Shown: positions 16,186-25,700 of the stretch, one piece after another
Position numbering within the stretch: position 1 is the first letter of the stretch
How the letters are laid out: each line of letters starts with the position of its first letter
Source of the DNA: Lachnospiraceae bacterium
Lineage (GTDB): Bacteria; Bacillota; Clostridia; Lachnospirales; Lachnospiraceae
DNA length: 64,000 nt
NCBI GenBank assembly: GCA_024404675.1
Contig: JAKSPO010000001.1
Location: 186,001-250,000 of the forward strand
Direction of reading: 5' to 3'
Notes under the pieces: model-generated
The model's input: only the letters and a program-made list of their open reading frames with translations
Told to the model about the DNA's origin: nothing
Databases searched by the model: none
Translations under genes and position numbers: made by a program

Positions 16186-17106
16186 TTAATGCATCGGTGT
16201 ACCGGTCTTTTCGTATTTTGAAAGAAGATCGTCGATATCGCTGTAGCCCTGTACAACCTCTCCGAGGTTCAACGGGTATTTCTTACCTTTCTGTTCCATG
16301 AAGCGGTAAGCAATCATAAAGGTGGATTCATCAAATTGCGTATAGAACTTACTGTTGATCTCCCAGATTGCCTCAGGAACCGTGATGTTCGGTTTGGTCA
16401 GTACCGCGGAGAAGATCTGGTCAAATGCGTTATAAACGATCTGCTCCTGCATCGCAAAGTCGGTAGAAATCTGCTGCATCGGGAAGGCAAACATATAAGC
16501 CTTCAGCCAGGAATTGCTTGTACCGAACCAGGAGAAGATGGTTTCATACTTCTGATTCATATAGCAGATCTCGCGGCTCCAGGCAGAGCTCATATACGAG
16601 GCATCTACAATATTCTTAATATCGCGGTCGGAAAGGTTTAATCCATACTGCTCGCTGAACTTTCTTACAATCTTGGTACGCTTCTTCGGTGCGGTCGGAA
16701 GTCCGTAGCTGTTCACTGCGGTACCGGGCGTTGTATAAGGCGTATTCGGATTCGTATTGCGACCGTAGTTAGTCATGTTGGCATTATAAGGATTCTGTGC
16801 ATTCGAATAACCGGTGGAAGAGAAGTTGTTTCTCATATAAGGGTTATTCTTCATTGCCTGCTCGAGGTTTCGCTGCATCTGCTGCTGCATTGCGGAATTC
16901 ATCAGGTTATTCATGTTTTGTCGCATCTGCTGCTGCATCGCACGGTTGCGCATCTGTTGCTGATAGCTTGCATTACGAGTCGGTCTATGATTCTGCGAAT
17001 TCGTAGAGTTCTGTGAATTATAAATAATAATGATCAGGATAAGAATAAAAATAAACATATAAACTGTCGTAACTCCCCTAAATGATGCTTTTCGGGTATT
17101 TGTCAT
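16186..17106 (-). CDS. Membrane-anchored protein with Q/N/M-rich linker, function unknown
   Basis: 306 residues. Basic N-terminus then one transmembrane segment (about 14-31, VYMFIFILILIIIIY). Residues 32-135 are extremely rich in Gln, Asn and Met (QQQMRQNMNN, AMQQQMQRNLEQAMKNN) and then Asn/Tyr/Pro-rich, predicted disordered. From about 140 a compact domain follows (KIVRKFSEQYGLNLSDRDIK, SAWSREICYMNQKYETIFSW, EAIWEINSKFY). The charge pattern (positive N-terminus) puts the domain outside, though the reverse is possible. No family recognised. Monocistronic; start codon preceded by a weak GGGGAG sequence. Confidence 0.75.
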   Translation of the reverse strand: MTNTRKASFRGVTTVYMFIFILILIIIIYNSQNSTNSQNHRPTRNASYQQQMRNRAMQQQMRQNMNNLMNSAMQQQMQRNLEQAMKNNPYMRNNFSSTGYSNAQNPYNANMTNYGRNTNPNTPYTTPGTAVNSYGLPTAPKKRTKIVRKFSEQYGLNLSDRDIKNIVDASYMSSAWSREICYMNQKYETIFSWFGTSNSWLKAYMFAFPMQQISTDFAMQEQIVYNAFDQIFSAVLTKPNITVPEAIWEINSKFYTQFDESTFMIAYRFMEQKGKKYPLNLGEVVQGYSDIDDLLSKYEKTGTPMH

Positions 17107-17197
17107 TCAAAAACCGCGAAAATAGTTTATATACAGAATTTATTATAGCTTATTCTTCAAAATATTTCAAATGTTTCCGTAAAATCTTTTCATAGTA

Positions 17198-17226
17198 TTG
17201 TATATTTTCTGGCTTGGTGGTAGAAT
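17198..17226 (+). promoter_or_regulatory. Promoter of serS
   Basis: TTGTAT (17198-17203) and TAGAAT (17221-17226), spacing 17. The roughly 95-base leader shows no T-box antiterminator sequence. Confidence 0.55.
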
Positions 17227-17328
17227 GATGAAGTGAAAAGTTTGCGATACAGGCATTTTTTATGAAAGAGCGCTGTCGGCAAAACTTGTAATATACCTGA
17301 GTTTAGGTGATGATGAGGTGAATTTGAT

Positions 17329-18609
17329 ATGTTGGATCTTAAATTTGTCCGTGAGAATCCGGAAGTTGTGAAGGAGAACATCAAAAAGAAGTTTCAGGAT
17401 CATAAGCTTCCGCTTGTTGATGAGGTAATCGAACTCGATAAGAAGAATCGTGCCGCTAAGCAGGAGGCCGACAATCTTCGTTCCGAGAGAAATAAAATCA
17501 GTAAGTCCATCGGTGCTTTGATGGGGCAGGGTAAGAAGGAAGAAGCCGAGCAGATGAAGAAGAAGGTCGGCGAGTTTTCGGAGCGTCTTTCTGAGCTTGA
17601 GAAGCAGGAGGAGGAGTACTCCGCTCAGGTTAAGAAGATTATGATGATCATTCCGAATATTATCGATTCGAGCGTTCCGATCGGTAAGGATGACTCCGAG
17701 AATGTTGAGATTCAGAAGTACGGCGAGCCTGTAGTTCCGGATTTTGAGATTCCTTATCATACCGATATTATGGAGAGATTGAACGGTATCGATCTGGATG
17801 CTGCAAGAAGAGTTGCAGGTAACGGTTTCTATTACCTAATGGGAGATATCGCAAGATTGCATTCCGCAGTTTTGAACTATGCGCGTGACTTTATGATTGA
17901 CCGTGGATTTACCTATGTGATTCCGCCCTTTATGATTCACAGCGAGGTTGTAAACGGTGTTATGAGCTTCGCGGAGATGGAGAATATGATGTACAAGATC
18001 GAGGGTGAGGATCTCTACCTGATTGGTACCAGTGAGCACTCCATGATCGGTAAGTTCATCGATACCATTAATCCTGAGGAGAAGCTTCCTTACTCCTTAA
18101 CCAGCTATTCCCCTTGCTTCCGTAAGGAGAAGGGTGCACACGGTATTGAGGAGAGAGGCGTATATCGTATTCATCAGTTCGAAAAGCAGGAGATGATTGT
18201 TATCTGTAAGCCTGAGGACAGCATGACCTGGTACGATAAGCTTTGGCAGAATACTGTTGATCTGTTCCGCTCCATGGATATTCCGGTTCGTACGCTTGAG
18301 TGCTGCTCCGGTGACCTTGCCGATCTGAAGGTAAAGAGCTGTGACGTTGAGGCTTGGTCTCCTCGTCAGAAGAAGTATTTTGAGGTTGGTTCCTGCTCTA
18401 ATCTTGGTGACGCACAGGCAAGAAGATTGCAGATTCGTGTTCAGGGTGCTGACGGCAATAAGTATTTTGCTCATACTTTGAATAACACGGTAGTTGCTCC
18501 GCCTCGTATGCTGATTGCATTTTTGGAGAACAACCTGCAGGCTGACGGTTCCATCCGTATTCCTGAGGTGCTTCGTCCTTACATGGGCGGCAAGTCCGAG
18601 ATTCGCTAA
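17329..18609 (+). CDS. serS: Seryl-tRNA synthetase
   Basis: 426 residues, standard bacterial length. Charges tRNA(Ser), and also tRNA(Sec) where present. Begins MLDLKFVRENPEVVKENI; the long antiparallel coiled coil that contacts the tRNA variable arm spans about 28-105 (NRAAKQEADNLRSERNKISK). The class II core follows: motif 2 SPCFRKEKGAHG...GVYRIHQFEKQEM, and motif 3 NNTVVAPPRMLIAFLENN. Intact and monocistronic, with its own promoter and terminator. Confidence 0.97.
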   Translation: MLDLKFVRENPEVVKENIKKKFQDHKLPLVDEVIELDKKNRAAKQEADNLRSERNKISKSIGALMGQGKKEEAEQMKKKVGEFSERLSELEKQEEEYSAQVKKIMMIIPNIIDSSVPIGKDDSENVEIQKYGEPVVPDFEIPYHTDIMERLNGIDLDAARRVAGNGFYYLMGDIARLHSAVLNYARDFMIDRGFTYVIPPFMIHSEVVNGVMSFAEMENMMYKIEGEDLYLIGTSEHSMIGKFIDTINPEEKLPYSLTSYSPCFRKEKGAHGIEERGVYRIHQFEKQEMIVICKPEDSMTWYDKLWQNTVDLFRSMDIPVRTLECCSGDLADLKVKSCDVEAWSPRQKKYFEVGSCSNLGDAQARRLQIRVQGADGNKYFAHTLNNTVVAPPRMLIAFLENNLQADGSIRIPEVLRPYMGGKSEIR

Positions 18610-18622
18610 TGGATTGAGATTG

Positions 18623-18655
18623 AATAAGGGTGCAAGTAGCACCCTTATTTTTTTG
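18623..18655 (+). terminator. Terminator of serS
   Basis: Stem AATAAGGGTGC / GCACCCTTATT with loop AAGTA, followed by a T run. Confidence 0.9.
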
Positions 18656-18663
18656 TTTTTTGC

Positions 18664-18697
18664 AAAAAAAGAAGGCCACTTTATAGTGACCTTCTTT
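18664..18697 (-). terminator. Terminator of the GGGtGRT operon
   Basis: On the minus strand a GAAGGTCAC / GTGGCCTTC stem (one G-U) extended by AAA/TTT, followed by seven T residues. Confidence 0.85.
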
Positions 18698-18719
18698 CAT
18701 ATTCGAATAATTCGTAAGA

Positions 18720-19730
18720 TTAGAACTTACCAGCGGTAGCTGCTTCCTCAACGGAAACTGCAACTGCAACGGTAGCACCAACCATCGGGTTGTTACCCAT
18801 ACCGATGAGACCCATCATTTCTACGTGAGCCGGAACGGAAGAGGAACCTGCGAACTGAGCATCACTGTGCATACGACCAAGCGTATCGGTGAAACCATAA
18901 GAAGCAGGACCTGCTGCCATGTTATCGGGATGAAGGGTACGGCCGGTACCACCACCGGAAGCAACGGAGAAGTACTTCTTGCCTGCTTCGGTTCTTTCCT
19001 TCTTGTAGGTACCTGCAACCGGATGCTGGAACCGGGTAGGATTGGTGGAGTTACCGGTAATGGAAACGTCTACGTTCTCCTTCCACATGATAGCAACGCC
19101 TTCCGGAACGGAGTTAGCGCCGTAGCAGTTAACCTTTGCACGAAGACCCTCAGAGTAAGCGGTTCTCTCGATTTCCTTTACAGTGTTGGTGTAAGGATCA
19201 TACTCGGTCTCAACGAAGGTGAAGCCGTTGATACGGGAGATGATCTTAGCAGCGTCCTTACCAAGACCGTTAAGAATAACACGAAGGGGCTTCTTACGTA
19301 CCTTGTTAGCCTTCTCTGCGATACCGATAGCACCCTCAGCAGCTGCGAAGGACTCGTGACCAGCAAGGAAAGCGAAGCAATCGGTGTCCTCTTCGAGGAG
19401 CATCTTGCCAAGGTTACCATGTCCAAGACCTACCTTACGGGTATCAGCAACGGAACCCGGAATACAGAAAGCCTGAAGACCCTCACCGATAGCTGCAGCA
19501 GCATCGGAAGCCTTACGGCAGCCCTTCTTGATTGCGATAGCAGCACCAACGGTGTAAGCCCAGCAAGCGTTCTCGAAGCAGATAGGCTGAATCTTCTTAA
19601 CCTGCTCGTAAACATTAAGACCTGCGTCCTTAGTAATCTTTTCTGCCTCTTCGATGGAGGAGATACCATAGCTGTTCAATACGGAATTGATGGTGTCAAT
19701 TCTTCTCTCATAAGATTCAAATAATGCCAT
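18720..19730 (-). CDS. GGGtGRT family protein
   Basis: 336 residues. ATG at 19730 is chosen because AGGAGG lies 8 bases upstream; an ATG at 19736 would be only 2 bases away. The protein has the diagnostic ASGGGTGRTLHPDNMAAGPA segment (about 265-285) that names the family. Other conserved features are a Gly/Ala-rich core (GLGHGNLGKMLLEE, AGHESFAAAEGAIGIAEKAN) and conserved Cys residues near 50-60 and 200. Function is not established. It is co-transcribed behind a NifU-like Fe-S scaffold gene, a pairing characteristic of anaerobes, so an Fe-S-linked role is likely. Cytoplasmic; no membrane segment. Confidence 0.9.
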   Translation of the reverse strand: MALFESYERRIDTINSVLNSYGISSIEEAEKITKDAGLNVYEQVKKIQPICFENACWAYTVGAAIAIKKGCRKASDAAAAIGEGLQAFCIPGSVADTRKVGLGHGNLGKMLLEEDTDCFAFLAGHESFAAAEGAIGIAEKANKVRKKPLRVILNGLGKDAAKIISRINGFTFVETEYDPYTNTVKEIERTAYSEGLRAKVNCYGANSVPEGVAIMWKENVDVSITGNSTNPTRFQHPVAGTYKKERTEAGKKYFSVASGGGTGRTLHPDNMAAGPASYGFTDTLGRMHSDAQFAGSSSVPAHVEMMGLIGMGNNPMVGATVAVAVSVEEAATAGKF

Positions 19731-19742
19731 TGTCATATCCTC

Positions 19743-20453
19743 CTAGTTCAACTCTAACTCTTTGTCAGTTCTGGGGTCGATGATCTTAACAGCATCAGCA
19801 ACACGACCATACTGGCCGCAAGCCTTAGCGTAAGCGGTGTTCGGATCGTCACCCTTCTTGATGAAGTCGGTCATCTTGCCAAGAGATACAAACTTGTAAC
19901 CGATGATCTCGTTGTTAGCATCAAGAGCGATACCGGTAACATAACCCTCAGCCATCTCAAGGTAACGAGGACCCTTCTTCAAGGTTCCGTACATGGTACC
20001 AACCTGGCTGCGAAGACCCTTACCAAGATCCTCAAGACCAGCACCAACCGGAAGACCATCCTCAGAGAAAGCACTCTGGGAACGACCGTAAACGATCTGA
20101 AGGAACAGCTCTCTCATAGCAGTGTTGATAGCATCGCATACAAGGTCGGTGTTCAGAGCTTCAAGAACGGTAAGACCCGGAAGAATCTCGGAAGCCATAG
20201 CTGCGGAATGAGTCATACCGGAGCAACCGATTGTCTCAACGAGAGCCTCTTGAATGATACCTTCCTTAATGTTAAGGGAAAGCTTACAAGCACCCTGCTG
20301 AGGAGCACACCAACCGATACCGTGGGTGAAACCGGAGATGTCTTTTACTTCCTTAGCCTGAATCCACTTTGCTTCTTCAGGGATGGGAGCACAACCGTGA
20401 TGAACACCCTGTGCTACCGTACACATGTTTTCTACTTCATGAGTATAAATCAT
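19743..20453 (-). CDS. NifU-like iron-sulfur cluster assembly scaffold protein, GGGtGRT-associated
   Basis: 236 residues. Conserved Cys positions match an IscU/NifU-N-like scaffold: GIGWCAPQQGACKLSLNI (about 45-62) and ETIGCSGMTHSAAMASEILP (about 73-92). The remaining Cys are CTVAQGVHHGCAP at the N-terminus and CGQYG near 210. The C-terminal half differs from ordinary IscU and is probably specific to this subfamily. AAAGGAG lies upstream of the start. Stop is 12 bases from the GGGtGRT start, so the two form an operon. Presumed to build or hold a cluster for its partner; this is inference from family and context. Confidence 0.85.
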   Translation of the reverse strand: MIYTHEVENMCTVAQGVHHGCAPIPEEAKWIQAKEVKDISGFTHGIGWCAPQQGACKLSLNIKEGIIQEALVETIGCSGMTHSAAMASEILPGLTVLEALNTDLVCDAINTAMRELFLQIVYGRSQSAFSEDGLPVGAGLEDLGKGLRSQVGTMYGTLKKGPRYLEMAEGYVTGIALDANNEIIGYKFVSLGKMTDFIKKGDDPNTAYAKACGQYGRVADAVKIIDPRTDKELELN

Positions 20454-20553
20454 ACGAGTAAAACTCCTTTCGTCTGGAAAAATTCATCGTCTCATATTTT
20501 ACCATATCTGTTAGAAAAATACTATACAAAAAATATGATTTTTCTTCGATTTT

Positions 20554-20583
20554 TTGATTTGAAAGTAGATATTTCGGTATAGA
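20554..20583 (+). promoter_or_regulatory. Possible promoter of the sortase gene
   Basis: TTGATT (20554-20559) and TATAGA (20578-20583) with 18-base spacing. The region also holds minus-strand promoter-like AT-rich sequence for the scaffold gene, but no clear pair. Confidence 0.4.
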
Positions 20584-20641
20584 TGTGGTAAGATATGGAC
20601 AGTTTTCAGGATAGATGTTGTGATATTTGATTGAGGATGCA

Positions 20642-21595
20642 ATGAACAAGGATACGAAAAGCACAATCGAAGGAAAGGATGAGGCAAAAGAGACGTTCGA
20701 GAAGAAGCCTTCTGAGCGCTCGATTCAGGAAACCGTTACTTTCCAAGTTGCAAGAAGGCGCAGGAATCTTATGTTCGATGCGCTGACGCTTATCTTTGCG
20801 TCGATTTTCGTGGTTTGCCTTTTTGAGATTTTGTTTTATTACGGCTCCGGATACTTATATAAAAGAAGCATGAGCGGTATTTCCGAGGCAATCGGCGGCG
20901 GAATTGCAGGAGACTTTGAAGCCTCAAGAGCGAACGGTGATATGATGGTTTTCCCGGATGAGGAGCCGCATACGCTTGTCGGTTATGTGTCACGCTTTGA
21001 AGATGCACTCAGTGATACCTGGAAGGAAAAATACCGTTACCTTTCGGAGTTTAACCCCGATTGCATCGGCTATTTAGAGATTCCCGGAACGATGGTTTCC
21101 TATCCGGTTATGTTTACGCCGGAACGCTATGATTATTACCTTTGGAAGAATTTCAGCGGTCAGTATGAGCAGCGTGGACTTCCCTTTATGGATTCCGAGA
21201 CGAAGATTGGCAAGAGCCAGAACTATCTTTTGTACGGGCATGCGATGATGGACGGACATAACTTCGGCACCTTGTCCCGTTATCTTGATAAAGCGTTCTG
21301 GGAACAGTATCAGTATTGCTATTTTAATACGGCCTACAGTGAAGGTGTGTATCAGATTATGTATGTGTGTCGCTCGAAGATTTATCGTGTCGACGAGGAC
21401 TGCTTCAAATATTACCGCTACGGCGGCGTTCTTTCCGAGAATGAGTTCAACACCTATGTTCGTGAGATGCATAGGCTTGCGATTTATGAAACCGGTGTGA
21501 CTGCGACGTGGGGTGACGAGCTTCTTTCGCTTTCTACGTGTGACCATTATACGGAAGATGGCAGACTGATTGTAGTATGTAAACGAATTAAATGA
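20642..21595 (+). CDS. Class B sortase
   Basis: 317 residues; ATG chosen after GAGGATGCA (a TTG five codons upstream is less likely). N-terminal cytoplasmic tail of about 50 charged residues, one transmembrane anchor (about 43-66, LTLIFASIFVVCLFEILFYY), then an extracellular transpeptidase domain. The catalytic triad is visible: His200 (LLYGHAM), Cys300 (LSTCDHY) and Arg308 (DGRLIVVCKR). LSTCDHY and the helix-rich insertion (SGVLSENEFNTYVREMHRL-type region) mark class B. It links proteins bearing C-terminal sorting signals to peptidoglycan. The giant protein at 29129 with a QPATG signal is a candidate substrate. Seven bases separate it from the next gene. Confidence 0.92.
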   Translation: MNKDTKSTIEGKDEAKETFEKKPSERSIQETVTFQVARRRRNLMFDALTLIFASIFVVCLFEILFYYGSGYLYKRSMSGISEAIGGGIAGDFEASRANGDMMVFPDEEPHTLVGYVSRFEDALSDTWKEKYRYLSEFNPDCIGYLEIPGTMVSYPVMFTPERYDYYLWKNFSGQYEQRGLPFMDSETKIGKSQNYLLYGHAMMDGHNFGTLSRYLDKAFWEQYQYCYFNTAYSEGVYQIMYVCRSKIYRVDEDCFKYYRYGGVLSENEFNTYVREMHRLAIYETGVTATWGDELLSLSTCDHYTEDGRLIVVCKRIK

Positions 21596-21602
21596 GGTAT
21601 GT

Positions 21603-22697
21603 ATGGCAATAACGGTTCTTCGACCTACAATTGATGAGTTCCGACGAATCATCGTAATCGGCGATATCAACGGTAATGATGAAGCCTTTACAAGACTTCT
21701 TGCGAAGCTTCGTTATACCAGAAACGATATTCTGATTATTCTTGGAAATATGATCGAAAAAGGTCCCGACAGCCTTCGTACTCTTCGGCATATTATGGAG
21801 CTTTCAACGGTTAATCCGGTATATACCGTGCTTGGTGATCGGGATACGATCTGCAAGGAGCTTCTAAGAAATGACCGAAACGAGCAGCTTCTAAGCTACG
21901 TTCTATCAAAGAAGAGTGGTCTGATCTGGGATATGTGTCAGACAAGCAACATACCGCTTAAGCCAAATACCAATATGTTTTTGGTGAAACAGTCGCTTCG
22001 GGTATTATATGAGCGTGAGATTGCATTTATCTGTGCGCTCCCGCATGTGGTGGAGCTTAAGAATTTCGTTTTTGCGCATGCACAGGTACTTCCCGGGGAG
22101 CTCGAGAATATGAAGCCCTCAGAAGCCATCAGAGCGGATGCCTTTCTGAATAAAGGCTTTTCCTTTGAGCGTTATGTTGTGGTCGGTCATTGGCCGGTAT
22201 GCCTTTATAATACCGGTAAGCGTGACCAGAATCCTGTGATCAATCGCACGAGAAAGATCATCAGCATGAACGGCGGTATCTCCGAGCATCGGGATGGGCA
22301 GCTGAATGCCCTTGTGATTCCGAATGCTTCCTCAGTCGATTTTAAGATCTATTATGAAGACAATCTTCCGAAGGGAAGAATTCTTAACAGCCAGCCGGCA
22401 GGAGAGTTCTGTAACAATCTGTGTGCTCCCGATAACCAGGTGCGGTTACTTCGAAGAACGGCTGATTTTGCGTATTGTAAGCAGGACAAGACCGATATTA
22501 ATTTCTGGATTCCCGCAAAATATATAACGATGAAGGATGGGCAGTATTATTCGGACGATATTACGGACTATCAGATTCGTGTGAATTATGATGACAAGGT
22601 TTCGATTATAGAAGAAACCACACGCGGTTTTCTGATCAAAAAGGACGGTGTTACCGGATGGTACTACGGACTTTTGGAGCCGCTTGGAAGCGATTAA
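21603..22697 (+). CDS. Degenerate PPP-family metallophosphatase with C-terminal SH3-like domain
   Basis: 364 residues. Residues about 15-230 follow the serine/threonine phosphatase/ApaH fold, but key metal and catalytic motifs are altered. GDxHG is GDINGN, GDxVDRG is GNMIEKG, GNHE is GDRD; AHAQV and GHWP remain. The lost His and the changed GNHE motif make normal catalysis doubtful. Residues about 260-360 look like SH3 repeats (NSQPAGEFCNN, VRLLRR, FWIPAKYI, TGWYYGLLEP), usually peptide- or wall-binding. There is no signal peptide, which is odd for an SH3b domain. Tightly coupled to the sortase gene, hinting at a regulatory role in surface display. Pseudo-enzyme status is inferred. Confidence 0.75.
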   Translation: MAITVLRPTIDEFRRIIVIGDINGNDEAFTRLLAKLRYTRNDILIILGNMIEKGPDSLRTLRHIMELSTVNPVYTVLGDRDTICKELLRNDRNEQLLSYVLSKKSGLIWDMCQTSNIPLKPNTNMFLVKQSLRVLYEREIAFICALPHVVELKNFVFAHAQVLPGELENMKPSEAIRADAFLNKGFSFERYVVVGHWPVCLYNTGKRDQNPVINRTRKIISMNGGISEHRDGQLNALVIPNASSVDFKIYYEDNLPKGRILNSQPAGEFCNNLCAPDNQVRLLRRTADFAYCKQDKTDINFWIPAKYITMKDGQYYSDDITDYQIRVNYDDKVSIIEETTRGFLIKKDGVTGWYYGLLEPLGSD

Positions 22698-22725
22698 AAA
22701 GGCGTTGCCGTATGGCAGCGCCTTT
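22698..22725 (+). terminator. Bidirectional terminator between convergent genes
   Basis: Stem AAAGGCGTTGCC / GGCAGCGCCTTT (one G-U), loop GTAT; A run on the left serves the minus-strand activase gene. Confidence 0.85.
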
Positions 22726-22757
22726 CATGTTTATCGCTATAATGATTTTGAAAGAGC

Positions 22758-25700
22758 TTATCGAACGCCGATTCCTTCCTTTGCATTCTTCTGTGCTACG
22801 GAAAGCATCAGCTTGATACGATTCAGCTGATTCACCTCACTGGCACCCGGATCATAGTCTACTGCGACAATATTGGAATTCGGATAGTGAGAGCGAAGCG
22901 ACTTGATTACACCTTTTCCGACAATATGGTTCGGCAGGCAGGCAAATGGCTGTGCGCATACGATATTGGGCGTACCGGTCTCGATCAGCTCGATCATCTC
23001 GGCCGTAAGGAACCAGCCCTCGCCGGTCATATTACCGCAAGATACAATCGGTTCTGCTGCCTTCTGCATCGCATGAATCTCGCCGGTAGGCTCAAAGTGC
23101 TTACTTTCCTTAAGAGCATCCATTGCAGGCTTACGGAAACGCTCGATCAAAGCAATGGCCCAGTTGTTGTAGCGAGCTTCCTTCTTACTCTTACCAAGCT
23201 CACGGTATTTATATTCGCTGTCATAGCAGGTGTATAAGAAGAAATCAATCAGGTCAGGGCATACAGCCTCAGCACCTTCTGCTTCGAGCAGGTCGACCAG
23301 ATGATTGTTCGCGGTAGGCAGGAATTTAACCAGAATCTCACCGACGATACCGACACGCGGCTTTTTTGAGCTTTCATCAATCGGAAGTGCGTCGAACTCC
23401 TTCACAAGCTGTCTGCAATTCTCCTTGAAACGACGGATAGAGGGCTTACGAAGGTCTTCCTTAAGCTTTGCGTTCCATTTTTCATAAAGAGCATTAGCGC
23501 TTCCGGGGGTGAGCTCATACGGACGCATACGATAGAGGACACGCATCAGAATATCACCGTAAACGAGCGACTCAAGTGCACGAAGCAGAACCTTCGGGGT
23601 GTATTGAAGACCGGGGTTCTTCTCAAGGCCGCTTGCACTAAGGGAGATGACAGGAATCTGCTCCATACCGGCCTTCTTCAAGGCTCTTCTGATGAAACCG
23701 ATATAGTTGGTCGCACGGCAGCCGCCACCGGTCTGGGTGATCATGACCGCAACCTTACTTAGATCGTATTTGCCGGAAAGAAGTGCAGACATAATCTGTC
23801 CTACGACGATGAGGGAAGGGTAGCAGGCGTCGTTATTTACGTATTTGAGGCCGACATCGATTGATTCACGGTTATCGTTATCAAGAATATCAAGCTGGTA
23901 ACCGGAATAACGGAACGCATTCTCTAAGAGACGAAAATGAATCGGCGACATATTCGGTGCGAGTATCGTATAGCCCTTCTTCATCTCTTTGGTGAAGATG
24001 ACGCGTTCATAACGAGCACTGCGGGTCTCGGTCTGATAGGACTTTCTTGCGCGGTCCTTGATCGCAGAAAGGAGGGAACGAACTCGGATTCTTGCAGCAC
24101 CGAGGTTGTTGACCTCATCAATCTTAAGGACTGTATAGATCTTGCCTGCAGCAGTCAGAATATCACTTACCCCGTCGGTTGTTACGGCATCAAGACCGCA
24201 TCCGAAGGAATTGAGCTGGATAAGCTCAAGATTCTTCTTCGTAGAAACGAACTGCGCCGCGTTATAAAGACGGGTATGATACATCCACTGGTCGACTACA
24301 ATCATCGGACGCTCTACCTTACCGAGATGACTCACACTATCCTCAGTAAGAACCGCTACACCGTAGGAGCAGATCATATCGGCAATACCATGATTGATCT
24401 CCGGATCAATGTGATAAGGTCTTCCGGCAAGAACGATGCCGTTCAGCTTGTGCTCTTCAAGGTAGCGAAGCGTTTCTTCTCCCTTCATAGAAACTTCCTT
24501 TCGAACAGAAAGAAGCTCCTCGTAGGCAAGGTGTGCCGCCTCACGAATCTCTGCTTCGCTGATTCCTTTTCCGGTAAAATGCCGAACAAGTCCGTCTGCG
24601 ATAATCGTCTCGGTTTCGAAAGAGAAGAACGGGTCCTCGTAAACGATCGAAGAATCTGCAAGCTCGTCGACGTTATTACGGATATTTTCTCCGTAGGAAG
24701 TTACAATCGGGCAGTTATAATGATTGCCTGCGCCGGCATCCTCCTTACGCTCGTAGGGAATGCAGGGGTAGAAGATATAATTGACGCCCTGCTTTATAAG
24801 CCAGGTGACATGACCATGTGCAAGCTTTGCCGGATAGCATTCGGATTCACTCGGAATCGATTCGATGCCGAGCTCGTAAATCTTACGGTTGGATGCCGGC
24901 GAAAGGACAACGCGGTAGCCAAGCTTTGTAAAGAAGGTAAACCAGAACGGATAGTTTTCATACATATTAAGGACACGCGGAATACCAACGGTACCTCGTG
25001 TTGCTTCCACTTCGGTAAGTGGCGTATAGGCAAATGTACGCTTCAGCTTGTAATCAAAAAGGTTCGGAATTCCGTCCCTGTTCTTCTCCTTACCAAGACC
25101 TCTTTCGCAACGGTTGCCGGATACGAACTGGCGTCCGCCGGAGAAACGGTTGATTGTAAGAAGACAGGCATTGGTACAGCCCTTACAGCGCGCCATAGAG
25201 GTCTCAAAACGAAGCTCGCCTACCTTATCCGAAGAAAGAAGCGTACCCTCTGTACCCTCATAATGTTCTCTTGCAATCAGTGCAGCACCAAATGCGCCCA
25301 TGATACCTGCGATATCGGGACGAATGACATCAACCCCTGCAATACGCTCAAGGCTACGAAGTACAGCATCGTTATAGAAGGTACCGCCCTGTACAACGAT
25401 ATTGTTGCCAAGATCGGATGCGTCAGTAACTTTAATAACCTTATAAAGGGCATTCTTGATAACGGAATAAGCAAGACCTGCAGAGATATCGGCGACAGTG
25501 GCGCCTTCCTTCTGAGCCTGCTTAACCTTGGAATTCATGAATACGGTACATCTTGAGCCAAGGTCAATCGGATTCTTTGCAAAAAGAGCAATCTGTGCGA
25601 AGTCCGCAACCGCATAATCGAGGCTTTTTGCAAAAGTTTCAATGAAGGAACCGCAGCCCGAGGAGCAGGCCTCATTCAGCTGGACCTTATCAACGGTATG

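Noticed and set aside
17107..17328. T-box leader upstream of serS
   Set aside because: No AGGGTGGNACCGCG-type T-box core or terminator/antiterminator pair is present.
23937..25556. 539-codon plus-strand frame opposite the activase gene
   Set aside because: Shadow frame; low-complexity, Cys- and Arg-rich translation with no family signal, while the minus frame has clear ASKHA motifs.
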